Origin: JBGSIZ01 sp041742255
GTDB lineage: Bacteria; Pseudomonadota; Alphaproteobacteria; Rhodobacterales; Rhodobacteraceae
NCBI GenBank assembly: GCA_041742255.1
Contig: JBGSIZ010000039.1
Location: 1-21,185, forward strand
DNA: 21,185 bases
Direction: 5' to 3'
In this document: positions 10,324 to 16,574 of the stretch, one piece after another
Layout of the letters: each line of letters opens with the position of its first letter
How positions within the stretch are numbered: position 1 is the first letter of the stretch
Program-made: the position numbers and the translations under genes
Notes under the pieces: model-generated
The model's database searches: none
Seen by the model: only the letters and a program-made list of their open reading frames with translations
Told to the model about the DNA's origin: nothing

Positions 10324-10890
10324 TCAGCCGCCCCAAACCCGGACGGGGCCGCAATCCATGTGGACAAAGTTGGACCCGGAGTAGCGTCCGACACCGCCCG
10401 CGTTGCAGGCTGCTGCCGCGCGCGCCATTTGCGAAACGGACCGGGTGGCCAGCCGCAGATCGGCCGCTTGTCCCTGAAGGTGGAGCGAATTGCGCGCCAC
10501 ACCCGACGACGATTCCCGCAACATGGCATTGGTTTGCGGCGACCGATAGCCCGACAGGAGCATGTAGGGTTCGCTGACCTCCATCAGGTTGTGAGAGGCC
10601 GCCATGATATCGACAGTGCGCGTGTCGATCGGTTTGATCGTTCCGGTCCGCCAGTCGCGCATGAAATTTGTAACCTCTGACATCGCTTCGGTGATGTATT
10701 GACCCTCGATCCAGTAGATCATGTCGATCTTTTCGCCGGTCCGGCCCGAATACATCCGCAACCGCCGGACATCCCCGCCACCGCGCAAGAACCCGGCCGC
10801 CCCGCTGTAGGTCGGTGCGGCCACAATCGCAGTTGCAGCAAATGACCGAAGGAGAGCGCGCCGCGAAAAGATCGGTTTGGAGTCGGTCAT
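10324..10890 (-). CDS. DUF882/M15 peptidase, MepK (YcbK)-like, Tat-exported
   Basis: The 188-residue protein starts with a twin-arginine signal (SRRALLRSFAATA, Arg10-Arg11, then a hydrophobic stretch to about residue 30), so it should be exported folded to the periplasm. The rest is a DUF882/M15-type zinc peptidase. LLSGYRSPQTN carries Arg116, SLHLQGQAADLRL gives His137 and Asp144, and FVHMDCGPVRVWGG gives His177. These are the expected metal ligands. E. coli MepK of this family is a murein endopeptidase that cuts L,D (3-3) cross-links. That activity is inferred here from family and from the neighbouring L,D-transpeptidase gene, which is divergent. GTTAACC and GGGACAG lie just upstream of the ATG. 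The length agrees with the family. Confidence 0.9.
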   Translation of the reverse strand: MTDSKPIFSRRALLRSFAATAIVAAPTYSGAAGFLRGGGDVRRLRMYSGRTGEKIDMIYWIEGQYITEAMSEVTNFMRDWRTGTIKPIDTRTVDIMAASHNLMEVSEPYMLLSGYRSPQTNAMLRESSSGVARNSLHLQGQAADLRLATRSVSQMARAAAACNAGGVGRYSGSNFVHMDCGPVRVWGG

Positions 10891-10995
10891 CGGTTAACTG
10901 TCCCGTCTTTGCTTGTTCACCCACTGTATCGCGGGCTTACTGCCATCTTGTCCCCAGATGTTGCCAATCTATGCCACAACTTGATTCGCCAACCA

Positions 10996-11029
10996 ACCTT
11001 TGATTAGCCGTGTTTTGGTTATCAAAGGT
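10996..11029. promoter_or_regulatory. Perfect 9-base inverted repeat, possible operator
   Basis: ACCTTTGAT (10996-11004) and ATCAAAGGT (11021-11029) are exact reverse complements around a 16-base spacer rich in T and G. The repeat lies between two divergent start codons. No T-run follows, so it is not a terminator. The half-sites contain TTGAT/ATCAA as in Fnr boxes, but Fnr needs a 4-base spacer, so another dimeric regulator is more likely. Confidence 0.4.
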
Positions 11030-11118
11030 GAAATAGGCGAGAATTTGCGCAGATTTCCGAAAACCGCCGGGGTGTTGCCGTGCTGCACTGGGCGCTGGGG
11101 CATCGCAGACCGGGTGCA

Positions 11119-11148
11119 TTGGCCTTGGTTCCCGAATGAGAGTAGACT
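11119..11148 (+). promoter_or_regulatory. Weak candidate promoter for the L,D-transpeptidase gene
   Basis: TTGGCC (11119-11124) and TAGACT (11143-11148) lie 18 bases apart, 56 bases before the ATG at 11204. The match to sigma-70 boxes is only moderate, and other pairs in the region cannot be excluded. Confidence 0.25.
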
Positions 11149-11203
11149 GTTCCTGTTGTCCAAAAGCAGGATGACGCCATGATCTGATCCTTTGGGGGGT
11201 TCC

Positions 11204-12811
11204 ATGTTTCGACGCAGCCTGATGCGCCTGAGTGTTGTCTTTGCAGTCGTGTTGGTGGGGTTTTCCCTGCTGCCAGCGACCCCGGTTCAGGCCCAAGTGA
11301 CCGCATTCCGCCAAGCCGTGGCAGAGGCCGCCGCCCGTGACGAGGAACTTGCCGCGTTTTACCGGGGCCGCGAATTCGAAGGTATCTGGACCGGGTCCAC
11401 GGGGGCCGACCGCACCCGCCGCAATGCGTTGATGGCGGCGTTCGACACTGCGAGCGACCACGGATTGCCTGCCGACCGTTACGACACCGCCCGGATCATG
11501 GCCCAGTTGCAGGCCGCCCAGACCCCCGCCGACCAAGGTAAGATGGAGGTCGAACTGAGCCGGTTGTTCCTTGATTATGCCCGCGCGGTGCAAACCGGAT
11601 TGCTGGTGCCCGGTCAGGTCGATGGCGACATCAAGGTCGAGGTGCCCTATCGGTCCCGATTGGGGATTTTGCAGTCGTTTGAACAGGCGAACCCTGCTGC
11701 GTTCCTGCGGTCGTTGCCCCCGTCCGCCCCCGAATATACCCGGCTGTTGCGCGAAAAGATCCGGTTGGAACGGTTGCTGGCCCAAGGCGGCTGGGGCCCG
11801 ACCGTGCCCGGTGCCAAGCTGGAACCCGGAGCAAGTGGTGCCCCCGTTGTCGCCTTGCGCAACAGATTGATCCTGATGGGATTCATGGACCGCAGCGCCA
11901 CCCAGAACTACGACATATCGGTGCAAGCCGCTGTGCAACGGTTTCAGTCGGCCCATGGGTTGTCTGCCGATGGCGTCGCCGGAGAGGGCACGATCACCGA
12001 AATCAACGTGCCGTTGGAACGCCGTTTGCAGGCCGTCATAGTCGCTATGGAGCGCGAGCGGTGGTTGAACCGCCCCCGTGGTGCCCGCCACGTCTGGGTG
12101 AACCTGACTGATTTTACCGCCGCTATTGTCGATAATGACCGCGTCACGTTTTCCACCCGGTCCGTGGTTGGTGCGGATTCGGATGACCGGCGCAGCCCGG
12201 AATTTTCCGATGTCATGGAATTTATGGTCATCAACCCGAGTTGGTATGTGCCCCGGTCGATCATCGTCAAAGAATACCTGCCCATGTTGCAGCGCAATCC
12301 GAACGCGGCGGGAAATCTGGAGATCACCGACAGTTCCGGCCGCCGGATCAACCGGGGTGCTGTGAATTTCAGTTCCTACAATGAACGCAATTTTCCGTTC
12401 TCTATGCGCGAGCCGCCCAGTCAGGGCAATGCATTGGGGTTGGTCAAGTTCCTGTTTCCCAACCCCTACAACATCTACCTGCATGATACCCCGTCCAAGA
12501 GCCTGTTTGGCCGTGAGATTCGCGCGTTCAGCCATGGCTGTATCCGTTTGAACGACCCCTTTGATTTCGCCTATGCGTTGCTGGCCAAGCAGACGTCCGA
12601 CCCCCAAGGGTTTTTCCAGCAACGGCTGGCCACTGGGGCCGAGACCCGTGTTGATCTGGCCGAACCCGTGCCCGTTCACATCGTGTATCGCACCGCGTTT
12701 ACCAATGTGACCGGCAGTTTGCAGTTCCGCCGCGACATCTATGGCCGGGATGCCCGGATTTGGGCCGCCTTGGCCCGCGAAGGGGTGGCTGTGCGCGCTG
12801 TTCAGGGCTAG
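11204..12811 (+). CDS. L,D-transpeptidase, YcbB (LdtD)-like, with peptidoglycan-binding domain
   Basis: This periplasmic enzyme of 535 residues forms 3-3 (mDap-mDap) peptidoglycan cross-links. It has an N-terminal signal peptide (basic MFRRSLMR, hydrophobic core, probable cleavage after PVQA at residue 30). A large N-terminal domain precedes a PG-binding-1 module (about 210-270, with VQRFQSAHGLSADG). The YkuD catalytic domain follows (about 290-470), with SHGCIRLNDP carrying His444 and the nucleophile Cys446. The size and domain order are those of YcbB rather than of the short ErfK/YbiS types. The ATG at 11204 has a GGGGGG ribosome site; an upstream in-frame TTG is less likely. lpxD starts 24 bases after the stop, so the genes may be cotranscribed. 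The divergent neighbour is a MepK-like 3-3 endopeptidase. Confidence 0.94.
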   Translation: MFRRSLMRLSVVFAVVLVGFSLLPATPVQAQVTAFRQAVAEAAARDEELAAFYRGREFEGIWTGSTGADRTRRNALMAAFDTASDHGLPADRYDTARIMAQLQAAQTPADQGKMEVELSRLFLDYARAVQTGLLVPGQVDGDIKVEVPYRSRLGILQSFEQANPAAFLRSLPPSAPEYTRLLREKIRLERLLAQGGWGPTVPGAKLEPGASGAPVVALRNRLILMGFMDRSATQNYDISVQAAVQRFQSAHGLSADGVAGEGTITEINVPLERRLQAVIVAMERERWLNRPRGARHVWVNLTDFTAAIVDNDRVTFSTRSVVGADSDDRRSPEFSDVMEFMVINPSWYVPRSIIVKEYLPMLQRNPNAAGNLEITDSSGRRINRGAVNFSSYNERNFPFSMREPPSQGNALGLVKFLFPNPYNIYLHDTPSKSLFGREIRAFSHGCIRLNDPFDFAYALLAKQTSDPQGFFQQRLATGAETRVDLAEPVPVHIVYRTAFTNVTGSLQFRRDIYGRDARIWAALAREGVAVRAVQG

Positions 12812-12835
12812 ACCCGGATCAAAGCGGGGGCAGGA

Positions 12836-13933
12836 ATGGCATATCGCATCGCAGACATTGCAGCGGCCTTGGGCGCGCAGGCCTATGGCGACGTTGATCT
12901 GGTGGTAACGGGTGCGGCAGAGCCAGGCAGCGCCGGGCCGGACGATCTGGCGCTGGCGATGTCCCCGGCCTATGGAGATGCACTGGCCCATGGTGCCGCT
13001 CGCACGGCTGTTGTCTGGCCGGGTGCCGATTGGCAGGCGATGGGGTTGCAGGCCGCGATTGTGGCTCCGCGTGCCCGGTTGGCCATGGCCCGGTTGACCC
13101 AGATGCTGGATACCCCGCTGATCCCGGCCACGGGCGTTCATCCTGCCGCGTTGATTGATCCGACCGCACGGGTGGCCGCAGGTGTCACCATTGGCCCATT
13201 TACCGTGGTGGGGGCCGGGGCCGAGATTGGTCCAGGCACCTGCATCGCCGCCCATGTGACCATTGCAGCGGGGTCCCAGATTGGCCCCGATTGCATGATT
13301 TTGGAAGGCGTGCGCGTGGGGCGGCGTGTGACCTTGGGTGCGCGGGTGATCCTGCATCCGAATGTTGTTTTGGGCGCGGACGGGTTTTCCTATGTCTCCG
13401 CCACCCCGTCCAACGTGGAGCGTGCCCGTTCCACATTGGGGACAGCCCCTGCGCAGGTTCCCGATGATCCCACATGGCACCGTATTCATTCGCTGGGCGG
13501 CGTTGCCATTGCCGATGATGTGGAGATTGGCGCGAATTCCACCGTGGACGCGGGCACCATTCGCCCGACCCGGATCGGCCCCGGCACCAAGATCGATAAT
13601 CTGGTGCAGGTGGGTCACAATGTCGTTCTGGGCGCCCATTGTCTGATGAGCGCCCAATCCGCCATTGCCGGATCAACCGTGGTTGGCGACCGCGTGGTGT
13701 TTGGCGGCCGCGCTGCTGCTGCCGACAATATCACCATTGGCGATGATGTGGTGTTAGGTGGCGGCACCATCGTGTTGTCCAATGTGCCCGCAGGCCGTGT
13801 GATGATGGGATACCCTGCCGTCCGCATGGACACCCATATCGAAAGCTACAAGGCCCTGCGCCGGTTGCCCCGTCTGATGCGCGACTGGGCCAAATGGCAG
13901 AAAGCGGTTCCCATGCCGCCCGAGAGTGACTAA
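12836..13933 (+). CDS. lpxD: UDP-3-O-acylglucosamine N-acyltransferase LpxD
   Basis: LpxD carries out the third step of lipid A synthesis. It transfers a 3-hydroxyacyl chain from acyl carrier protein to the 2-amino group of UDP-3-O-acylglucosamine, in the cytosol at the inner membrane. The 365 residues include an N-terminal uridine-binding domain (about 1-100), a left-handed beta-helix of hexapeptide repeats (about 105-320, such as IGPFTVVGAGAEIGPG) and a C-terminal helical tail that binds ACP. The catalytic histidine is His261 in KIDNLVQVGHNVVLG, next to the conserved KIDN. The ATG at 12836 has GGGGGCAGGA upstream. The gene sits apart from lpxA, fabZ and lpxB, its usual companions in many bacteria, and next to a private ACP and ketosynthase. 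Confidence 0.97.
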   Translation: MAYRIADIAAALGAQAYGDVDLVVTGAAEPGSAGPDDLALAMSPAYGDALAHGAARTAVVWPGADWQAMGLQAAIVAPRARLAMARLTQMLDTPLIPATGVHPAALIDPTARVAAGVTIGPFTVVGAGAEIGPGTCIAAHVTIAAGSQIGPDCMILEGVRVGRRVTLGARVILHPNVVLGADGFSYVSATPSNVERARSTLGTAPAQVPDDPTWHRIHSLGGVAIADDVEIGANSTVDAGTIRPTRIGPGTKIDNLVQVGHNVVLGAHCLMSAQSAIAGSTVVGDRVVFGGRAAAADNITIGDDVVLGGGTIVLSNVPAGRVMMGYPAVRMDTHIESYKALRRLPRLMRDWAKWQKAVPMPPESD

Positions 13934-13965
13934 ATCAGCGCAGCAATGACAATGGGACACCGGCC

Positions 13966-14223
13966 ATGGATGTGCGCGACAAAGTGATTTCAATCCTTGC
14001 GGAACAGGCGGTTCTGGAGCCGTCGGATGTGACGCTCGAGGCGACGCTAGACGATCTGGGGATCGACAGTCTGGGTCTGGTCGAGAGCATTTTCGCCATC
14101 GAAGAAGCGTTCGACATCACCGTCCCGTTCAACGCCAACGACCCCGCCGACAGCGAATTCGACATATCCTCGGTTGCCGCCATCATCGGGGCGGTTGAGA
14201 AACTGGTCAAGGATCAGGCGTGA
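13966..14223 (+). CDS. Acyl carrier protein (specialised, next to lpxD)
   Basis: This small acidic 85-residue four-helix carrier protein holds the phosphopantetheine site DLGIDSLGL, with Ser35 as the attachment residue. Helix II reads VESIFAIEEAFDITVPFN. It is not the housekeeping AcpP, whose DSLDTVELVM region is different. The overall look is nearer to the special ACPs used for lipid A chains such as rhizobial AcpXL, but identity to that protein is not claimed. The ATG at 13966 follows lpxD by 32 bases with GGGACA upstream. The stop overlaps the ketosynthase start. It probably carries the chain that the next enzyme extends or that LpxD uses. Confidence 0.92.
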   Translation: MDVRDKVISILAEQAVLEPSDVTLEATLDDLGIDSLGLVESIFAIEEAFDITVPFNANDPADSEFDISSVAAIIGAVEKLVKDQA

Positions 14224-15431
14224 GGCGCGTTGTCATCACGGGTGCCGGCACGATCAACCCGCTGGGCCATGATGTGCCCAGCACGCTGGAGGCCATGCGC
14301 GAGGGTCGCTGTGGGATTGGGCCGCTGGTCATCCGCGATGTCGAGCGGTTGTCTGTCCAGATTGGCGGGCAGGTGCGCGATTACGACGAACACACCCATT
14401 TCAACCGCCAACAGATTGCCTTGTATGATCGGTTTACCCAATTCACCCTGTTGGCCGCCCGGCAAGCGATGGAGCAATCCGGTCTGAAGCTGGTTGGCGC
14501 GCTCGCCGACCGGTCGGGTGTCATCTTTGGCACGTCGGGTGGTGGGTTGACCACGCAGGATGAAAATTACCGGGCCGTTTATGAAGAGGGCAAGAACCGC
14601 GTTCATCCGTTCATCGTCCCCAAATTGATGAACAACGCCGCCGCCAGCCATGTGAGCATGGAATGGAACCTGCGCGGCCCGACATTTACCGTCGCCACCG
14701 CCTGTGCATCGTCCAATCACGCCTTGGGGTTGGCGTTTCAGATGGTGCGCGCGGGGATGTCGGATGTGATGGTCACGGGCGGGTCCGAATCCATGTTGTG
14801 CTTTGGCGGGGTCAAGGCGTGGGAAGGGCTGCGCGTGATGTCCAAGGACGCCTGCCGCCCGTTTTCCGCCACCCGTAACGGGATGGTCCAAGGCGAAGGG
14901 GCCGGCGTGTTCGTGTTCGAGGAATATGACCATGCCCGCAAACGCGGGGCCGAGATTTTGGCCGAGGTCATTGGGTTTGCCATGTCGAGCGATGCGTCCG
15001 ATATCGTCATGCCGTCCAAACAAGGGGCCGCCCGCGCGATTGCCGGAGCGGTCGCCGATGCCCGCGTGGCCAAGGAGTCTGTGGGATATATCAACGCCCA
15101 TGGCACAGGCACCGCTGCGAATGACAAGACCGAGTGCGCCGCCGTCGCCGATGTGTTTGGCGTCCATGCCGACCGGTTGATGATTTCCTCGACCAAGTCC
15201 ATGCATGGCCACTTGATTGGCGGCACCGGTGCCGTGGAATTGTTGGCCTGCATCATGGCCCTGCGCGACGGGGTCATTGCGCCCACCATCGGCTATGAAG
15301 AACCCGATCCCGAATGTGCGCTGGATGTCGTGCCCAATGTGGCCCGCGACGCCAAGGTGGATGTGGTGTTGTCCAACGCCTTTGCCTTTGGCGGGTTGAA
15401 TGCCGTTTTGGCGTTGCGCCGCGCCAGTTGA
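14220..15431 (+). CDS. Beta-ketoacyl-ACP synthase, FabF (KAS II) type
   Basis: This condensing enzyme of the thiolase fold extends acyl-ACP with malonyl-ACP. The 403-residue product has the full Cys-His-His set: Cys162 in TACASSNHA, His294 in NAHGTGTAANDKTE, and Lys326 and His331 in STKSMHGHLIGGTGAVE. This spacing matches FabF. It starts with GTG at 14220, overlapping the ACP stop by four bases (GTGA), with AAGGA about 7 bases upstream, so the two are translationally coupled and likely act together. It is probably a second FabF paralogue devoted to the chain on the neighbouring ACP rather than general fatty acid synthesis; that is inference from context. A strong terminator follows. Confidence 0.93.
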   Translation: MRRVVITGAGTINPLGHDVPSTLEAMREGRCGIGPLVIRDVERLSVQIGGQVRDYDEHTHFNRQQIALYDRFTQFTLLAARQAMEQSGLKLVGALADRSGVIFGTSGGGLTTQDENYRAVYEEGKNRVHPFIVPKLMNNAAASHVSMEWNLRGPTFTVATACASSNHALGLAFQMVRAGMSDVMVTGGSESMLCFGGVKAWEGLRVMSKDACRPFSATRNGMVQGEGAGVFVFEEYDHARKRGAEILAEVIGFAMSSDASDIVMPSKQGAARAIAGAVADARVAKESVGYINAHGTGTAANDKTECAAVADVFGVHADRLMISSTKSMHGHLIGGTGAVELLACIMALRDGVIAPTIGYEEPDPECALDVVPNVARDAKVDVVLSNAFAFGGLNAVLALRRAS

Positions 15432-15462
15432 GGTTCCGGACGAGACTGGTGCGCAGAACATG

Positions 15463-15492
15463 AAAACGCCGCCCGGTTCGGGGCGGCGTTTT
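15463..15492. terminator. Strong two-way rho-independent terminator
   Basis: A perfect 12-base stem, AAAACGCCGCCC with GGGCGGCGTTTT, encloses the loop GGTTCG. A-rich and T-rich ends make it active in both directions. It lies between the convergent ketosynthase (stop at 15431) and ialB-family (end at 15510) genes. Confidence 0.92.
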
Positions 15493-15509
15493 GTATTTCG
15501 AACGTTGCC

Positions 15510-16145
15510 TTACTGGCCAGCGGGTGCGGCCGCTTCGGCCGCCGTGATGGCCGCGGTAAAGCCGGATAATGATACCGCGAGATCAACCCGAGTTTCAGGG
15601 TTGGCCGCCGGCACAATGGTCACGGTGCCGTTTGCCCCGCCTTTGAACTGGTCGATCATCGCCTGGGTGAACCCAACCCGCGCGACGCAACCGGCCCGGT
15701 TGCAGAAGGTAAAGTCATAGACCCGCGGTTCGTTGCCATCGACCTTGATCGTCAGTTTGGCGGGCAAGTAGGTTTCCAGCGGTGCCACGATATTGGCACC
15801 CGCGGCGGCCTCTTGGCCCGGAGGCAGCGGAAACATGGTGAATTCAACCACCGGATTGCCGTCTGCATCGTTCAAGAGTTGATACAACTGGCACGGGTCG
15901 CTGCCGGTGTCGGATTTGACGCACCGCATCGACCAATCGCCATAGGTGTCGCGGATATAGGGTTGGCCAACCTGCGGTTCGCCGGTGTCCGTCACGGGGG
16001 TGCCCAGATCGAGAGCGTTGGGATCGGCGGGTGTTTCCGTGGCGGTTTCGGGAGCGGTTTCTGGGGCGGGGGTTTCTTGCGCGACGGTCATGCCTGCGGT
16101 GGTCATCAGCAGGGCGAGGGTCAGCGGCAAAAGAGATTTCAACAT
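15510..16145 (-). CDS. Invasion-associated locus B (IalB) family periplasmic protein
   Basis: The 211-residue protein has a typical Sec signal peptide (MLKSLLPLTLALLMTTAG, probable cleavage near residue 22). A Pro/Glu/Thr-rich acidic linker follows (24-45), then an IalB-like domain from about 60 to 200 that includes YGDWSMRC and VYDFTFCNRAGCVARV. Four cysteines (75, 85, 148 and 153) are placed as two likely disulphide pairs. IalB proteins are common in alphaproteobacteria. The name comes from Bartonella, where the homologue is linked to red-cell invasion; in free-living relatives the role is unknown, so no virulence function is implied. The ATG is followed upstream by a 429-base gap holding two terminators. 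Confidence 0.88.
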   Translation of the reverse strand: MLKSLLPLTLALLMTTAGMTVAQETPAPETAPETATETPADPNALDLGTPVTDTGEPQVGQPYIRDTYGDWSMRCVKSDTGSDPCQLYQLLNDADGNPVVEFTMFPLPPGQEAAAGANIVAPLETYLPAKLTIKVDGNEPRVYDFTFCNRAGCVARVGFTQAMIDQFKGGANGTVTIVPAANPETRVDLAVSLSGFTAAITAAEAAAPAGQ

Positions 16146-16272
16146 GGGTTTTCCGTTTTTGACTGCATTTTGCGTTGTCTATCATGGCTGTTGGGTCAAG
16201 TCAGGGGGGAAACGGTGCCCAATTGCGCGACGAGTTGCCGATCGGGCCGCGCCCAAGTCGCATCAGCCATAG

Positions 16273-16300
16273 AAAAAGGGGCCATCCCGGGCCCCTTTTT
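16273..16300. terminator. Two-way rho-independent terminator without an obvious gene
   Basis: A perfect 11-base stem, AAAAAGGGGCC with GGCCCCTTTTT, surrounds the six-base loop ATCCCG. It is strong in both directions. No protein gene ends beside it: the flanking genes both point away, so it must serve an unannotated transcript or block antisense transcription. Confidence 0.85.
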
Positions 16301-16341
16301 CCAAATTCTCCCTGCCGGACTTTGCCGACTTACTGTTACAA

Positions 16342-16370
16342 AAGTTACGTAATGGCACGCTCCGCGTCAA
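16342..16370 (-). promoter_or_regulatory. Weak candidate leftward promoter
   Basis: Read on the minus strand, TTGACG (16370-16365) and TAACTT (16347-16342) are 17 bases apart. The -35 box is good and the -10 box poor. It would start an RNA near 16335 that meets the terminator at 16300-16273 within about 60 bases, or reads on into the IalB-family gene. Confidence 0.25.
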
Positions 16371-16412
16371 CCGGAATTGCGGGACAGCGACGGGCAGGTT
16401 CGGCATTTCCCC

Positions 16413-16439
16413 AAAAAAAGACCGCGCCCGAAGGCGCGG
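16413..16439 (-). terminator. Leftward rho-independent terminator with UUCG loop
   Basis: On the minus strand, CCGCGCC-TTCG-GGCGCGG (16439-16422) is followed by TC and then seven T (16419-16413). The perfect 7-base GC stem, extra-stable tetraloop and T-run make it a convincing intrinsic terminator. No annotated minus-strand gene lies upstream of it within the gap. Confidence 0.85.
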
Positions 16440-16492
16440 CAAGTCTGACAGGGAGGAAGTTGTGCCGCCCCGGAGAACAGGTGGGGCCGCAC
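16413..16492 (-). ncRNA. Candidate leftward small RNA with anti-Shine-Dalgarno-like linker
   Basis: On the minus strand a 10-base hairpin with one mismatch (16492-16483 with 16471-16462) comes first. A 22-base single-stranded linker containing CTTCCTCCCTG follows. Then comes a terminator hairpin closed by a stable C(TTCG)G loop with a T-run. Two hairpins with an exposed CCTCCC is a plan known from anti-Shine-Dalgarno small RNAs of Rhodobacteraceae, though those carry the motif in hairpin loops. The 5' end and promoter are not visible. The 3' arm of the first hairpin (GCGGCA) can also pair with TGCCGC of the terminator arm, so an attenuator is an alternative reading. Confidence 0.35.
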
Positions 16493-16501
16493 CGTTTCAA
16501 T

Positions 16502-16530
16502 CTGGCACAGACTGATTAAGAATGTATTTT
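16502..16530 (+). promoter_or_regulatory. Weak candidate promoter for the DUF853 ATPase gene
   Basis: CTGGCA (16502-16507) and TATTTT (16525-16530) are 17 bases apart and end 44 bases before the ATG. Each box matches the sigma-70 consensus at four of six bases. The local AT-rich patch supports a promoter here. Confidence 0.3.
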
Positions 16531-16574
16531 GACGACAGCGGCGCAGTGCCGGACCCAAAAGGACGAGTAACCCC

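Larger units (their letters stand above)
10891..11203. other. Divergent intergenic region (313 bases) between the MepK-like and L,D-transpeptidase genes
   Basis: No convincing gene lies here; the short open frames on both strands lack ribosome sites. It should hold both outward promoters. It contains a perfect 9-base inverted repeat (10996-11004 with 11021-11029) and two imperfect direct copies of TTGATTNGCC (10981-10990 and 11000-11009). The base composition around 10960-11040 is more AT-rich than the flanking genes, as expected for a control region. Confidence 0.6.
16146..16574. other. 429-base intergenic region with orphan terminators and no clear protein gene
   Basis: The gap lies between divergent genes, the IalB-family gene (-) and the DUF853 ATPase (+), where terminators are not expected. 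It nevertheless holds a two-way terminator (16273-16300) and a leftward terminator (16413-16439). It also has an imperfect hairpin (16462-16492) and the palindrome TTACGTAA (16345-16352). The longest open frames on either strand run through these structures and lack ribosome sites. It probably includes one or two small leftward transcription units plus the promoters of the flanking genes. Confidence 0.6.

Noticed and set aside
10996..11029. Fnr/FnrL binding box (TTGAT and ATCAA present)
   Set aside because: The half-sites are separated by 16 bases instead of 4, so an Fnr dimer would not fit; it is kept only as an unassigned inverted repeat.
11000..11205. Short open frames on both strands in the divergent MepK-like/transpeptidase gap
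   Set aside because: They start at TTG or without ribosome sites, overlap the inverted repeat or the transpeptidase start, and show no recognisable protein features.
10937..13657. A very long open frame (over 900 codons) on the minus strand opposite the L,D-transpeptidase and lpxD genes
   Set aside because: It is antisense to two certain genes, gives a His/Gly-rich low-information product without family motifs, and reflects third-position GC bias of the plus-strand codons. The same holds for long antisense frames at 601-1746, 4195-5919, 5523-6617, 7041-8510, 14214-15461 and 16497-17585.
16184..16519. Small open frame reading right from an ATG in the IalB/ATPase gap
   Set aside because: It runs straight through the two-way terminator at 16273-16300, has no good ribosome site and gives a low-complexity product.
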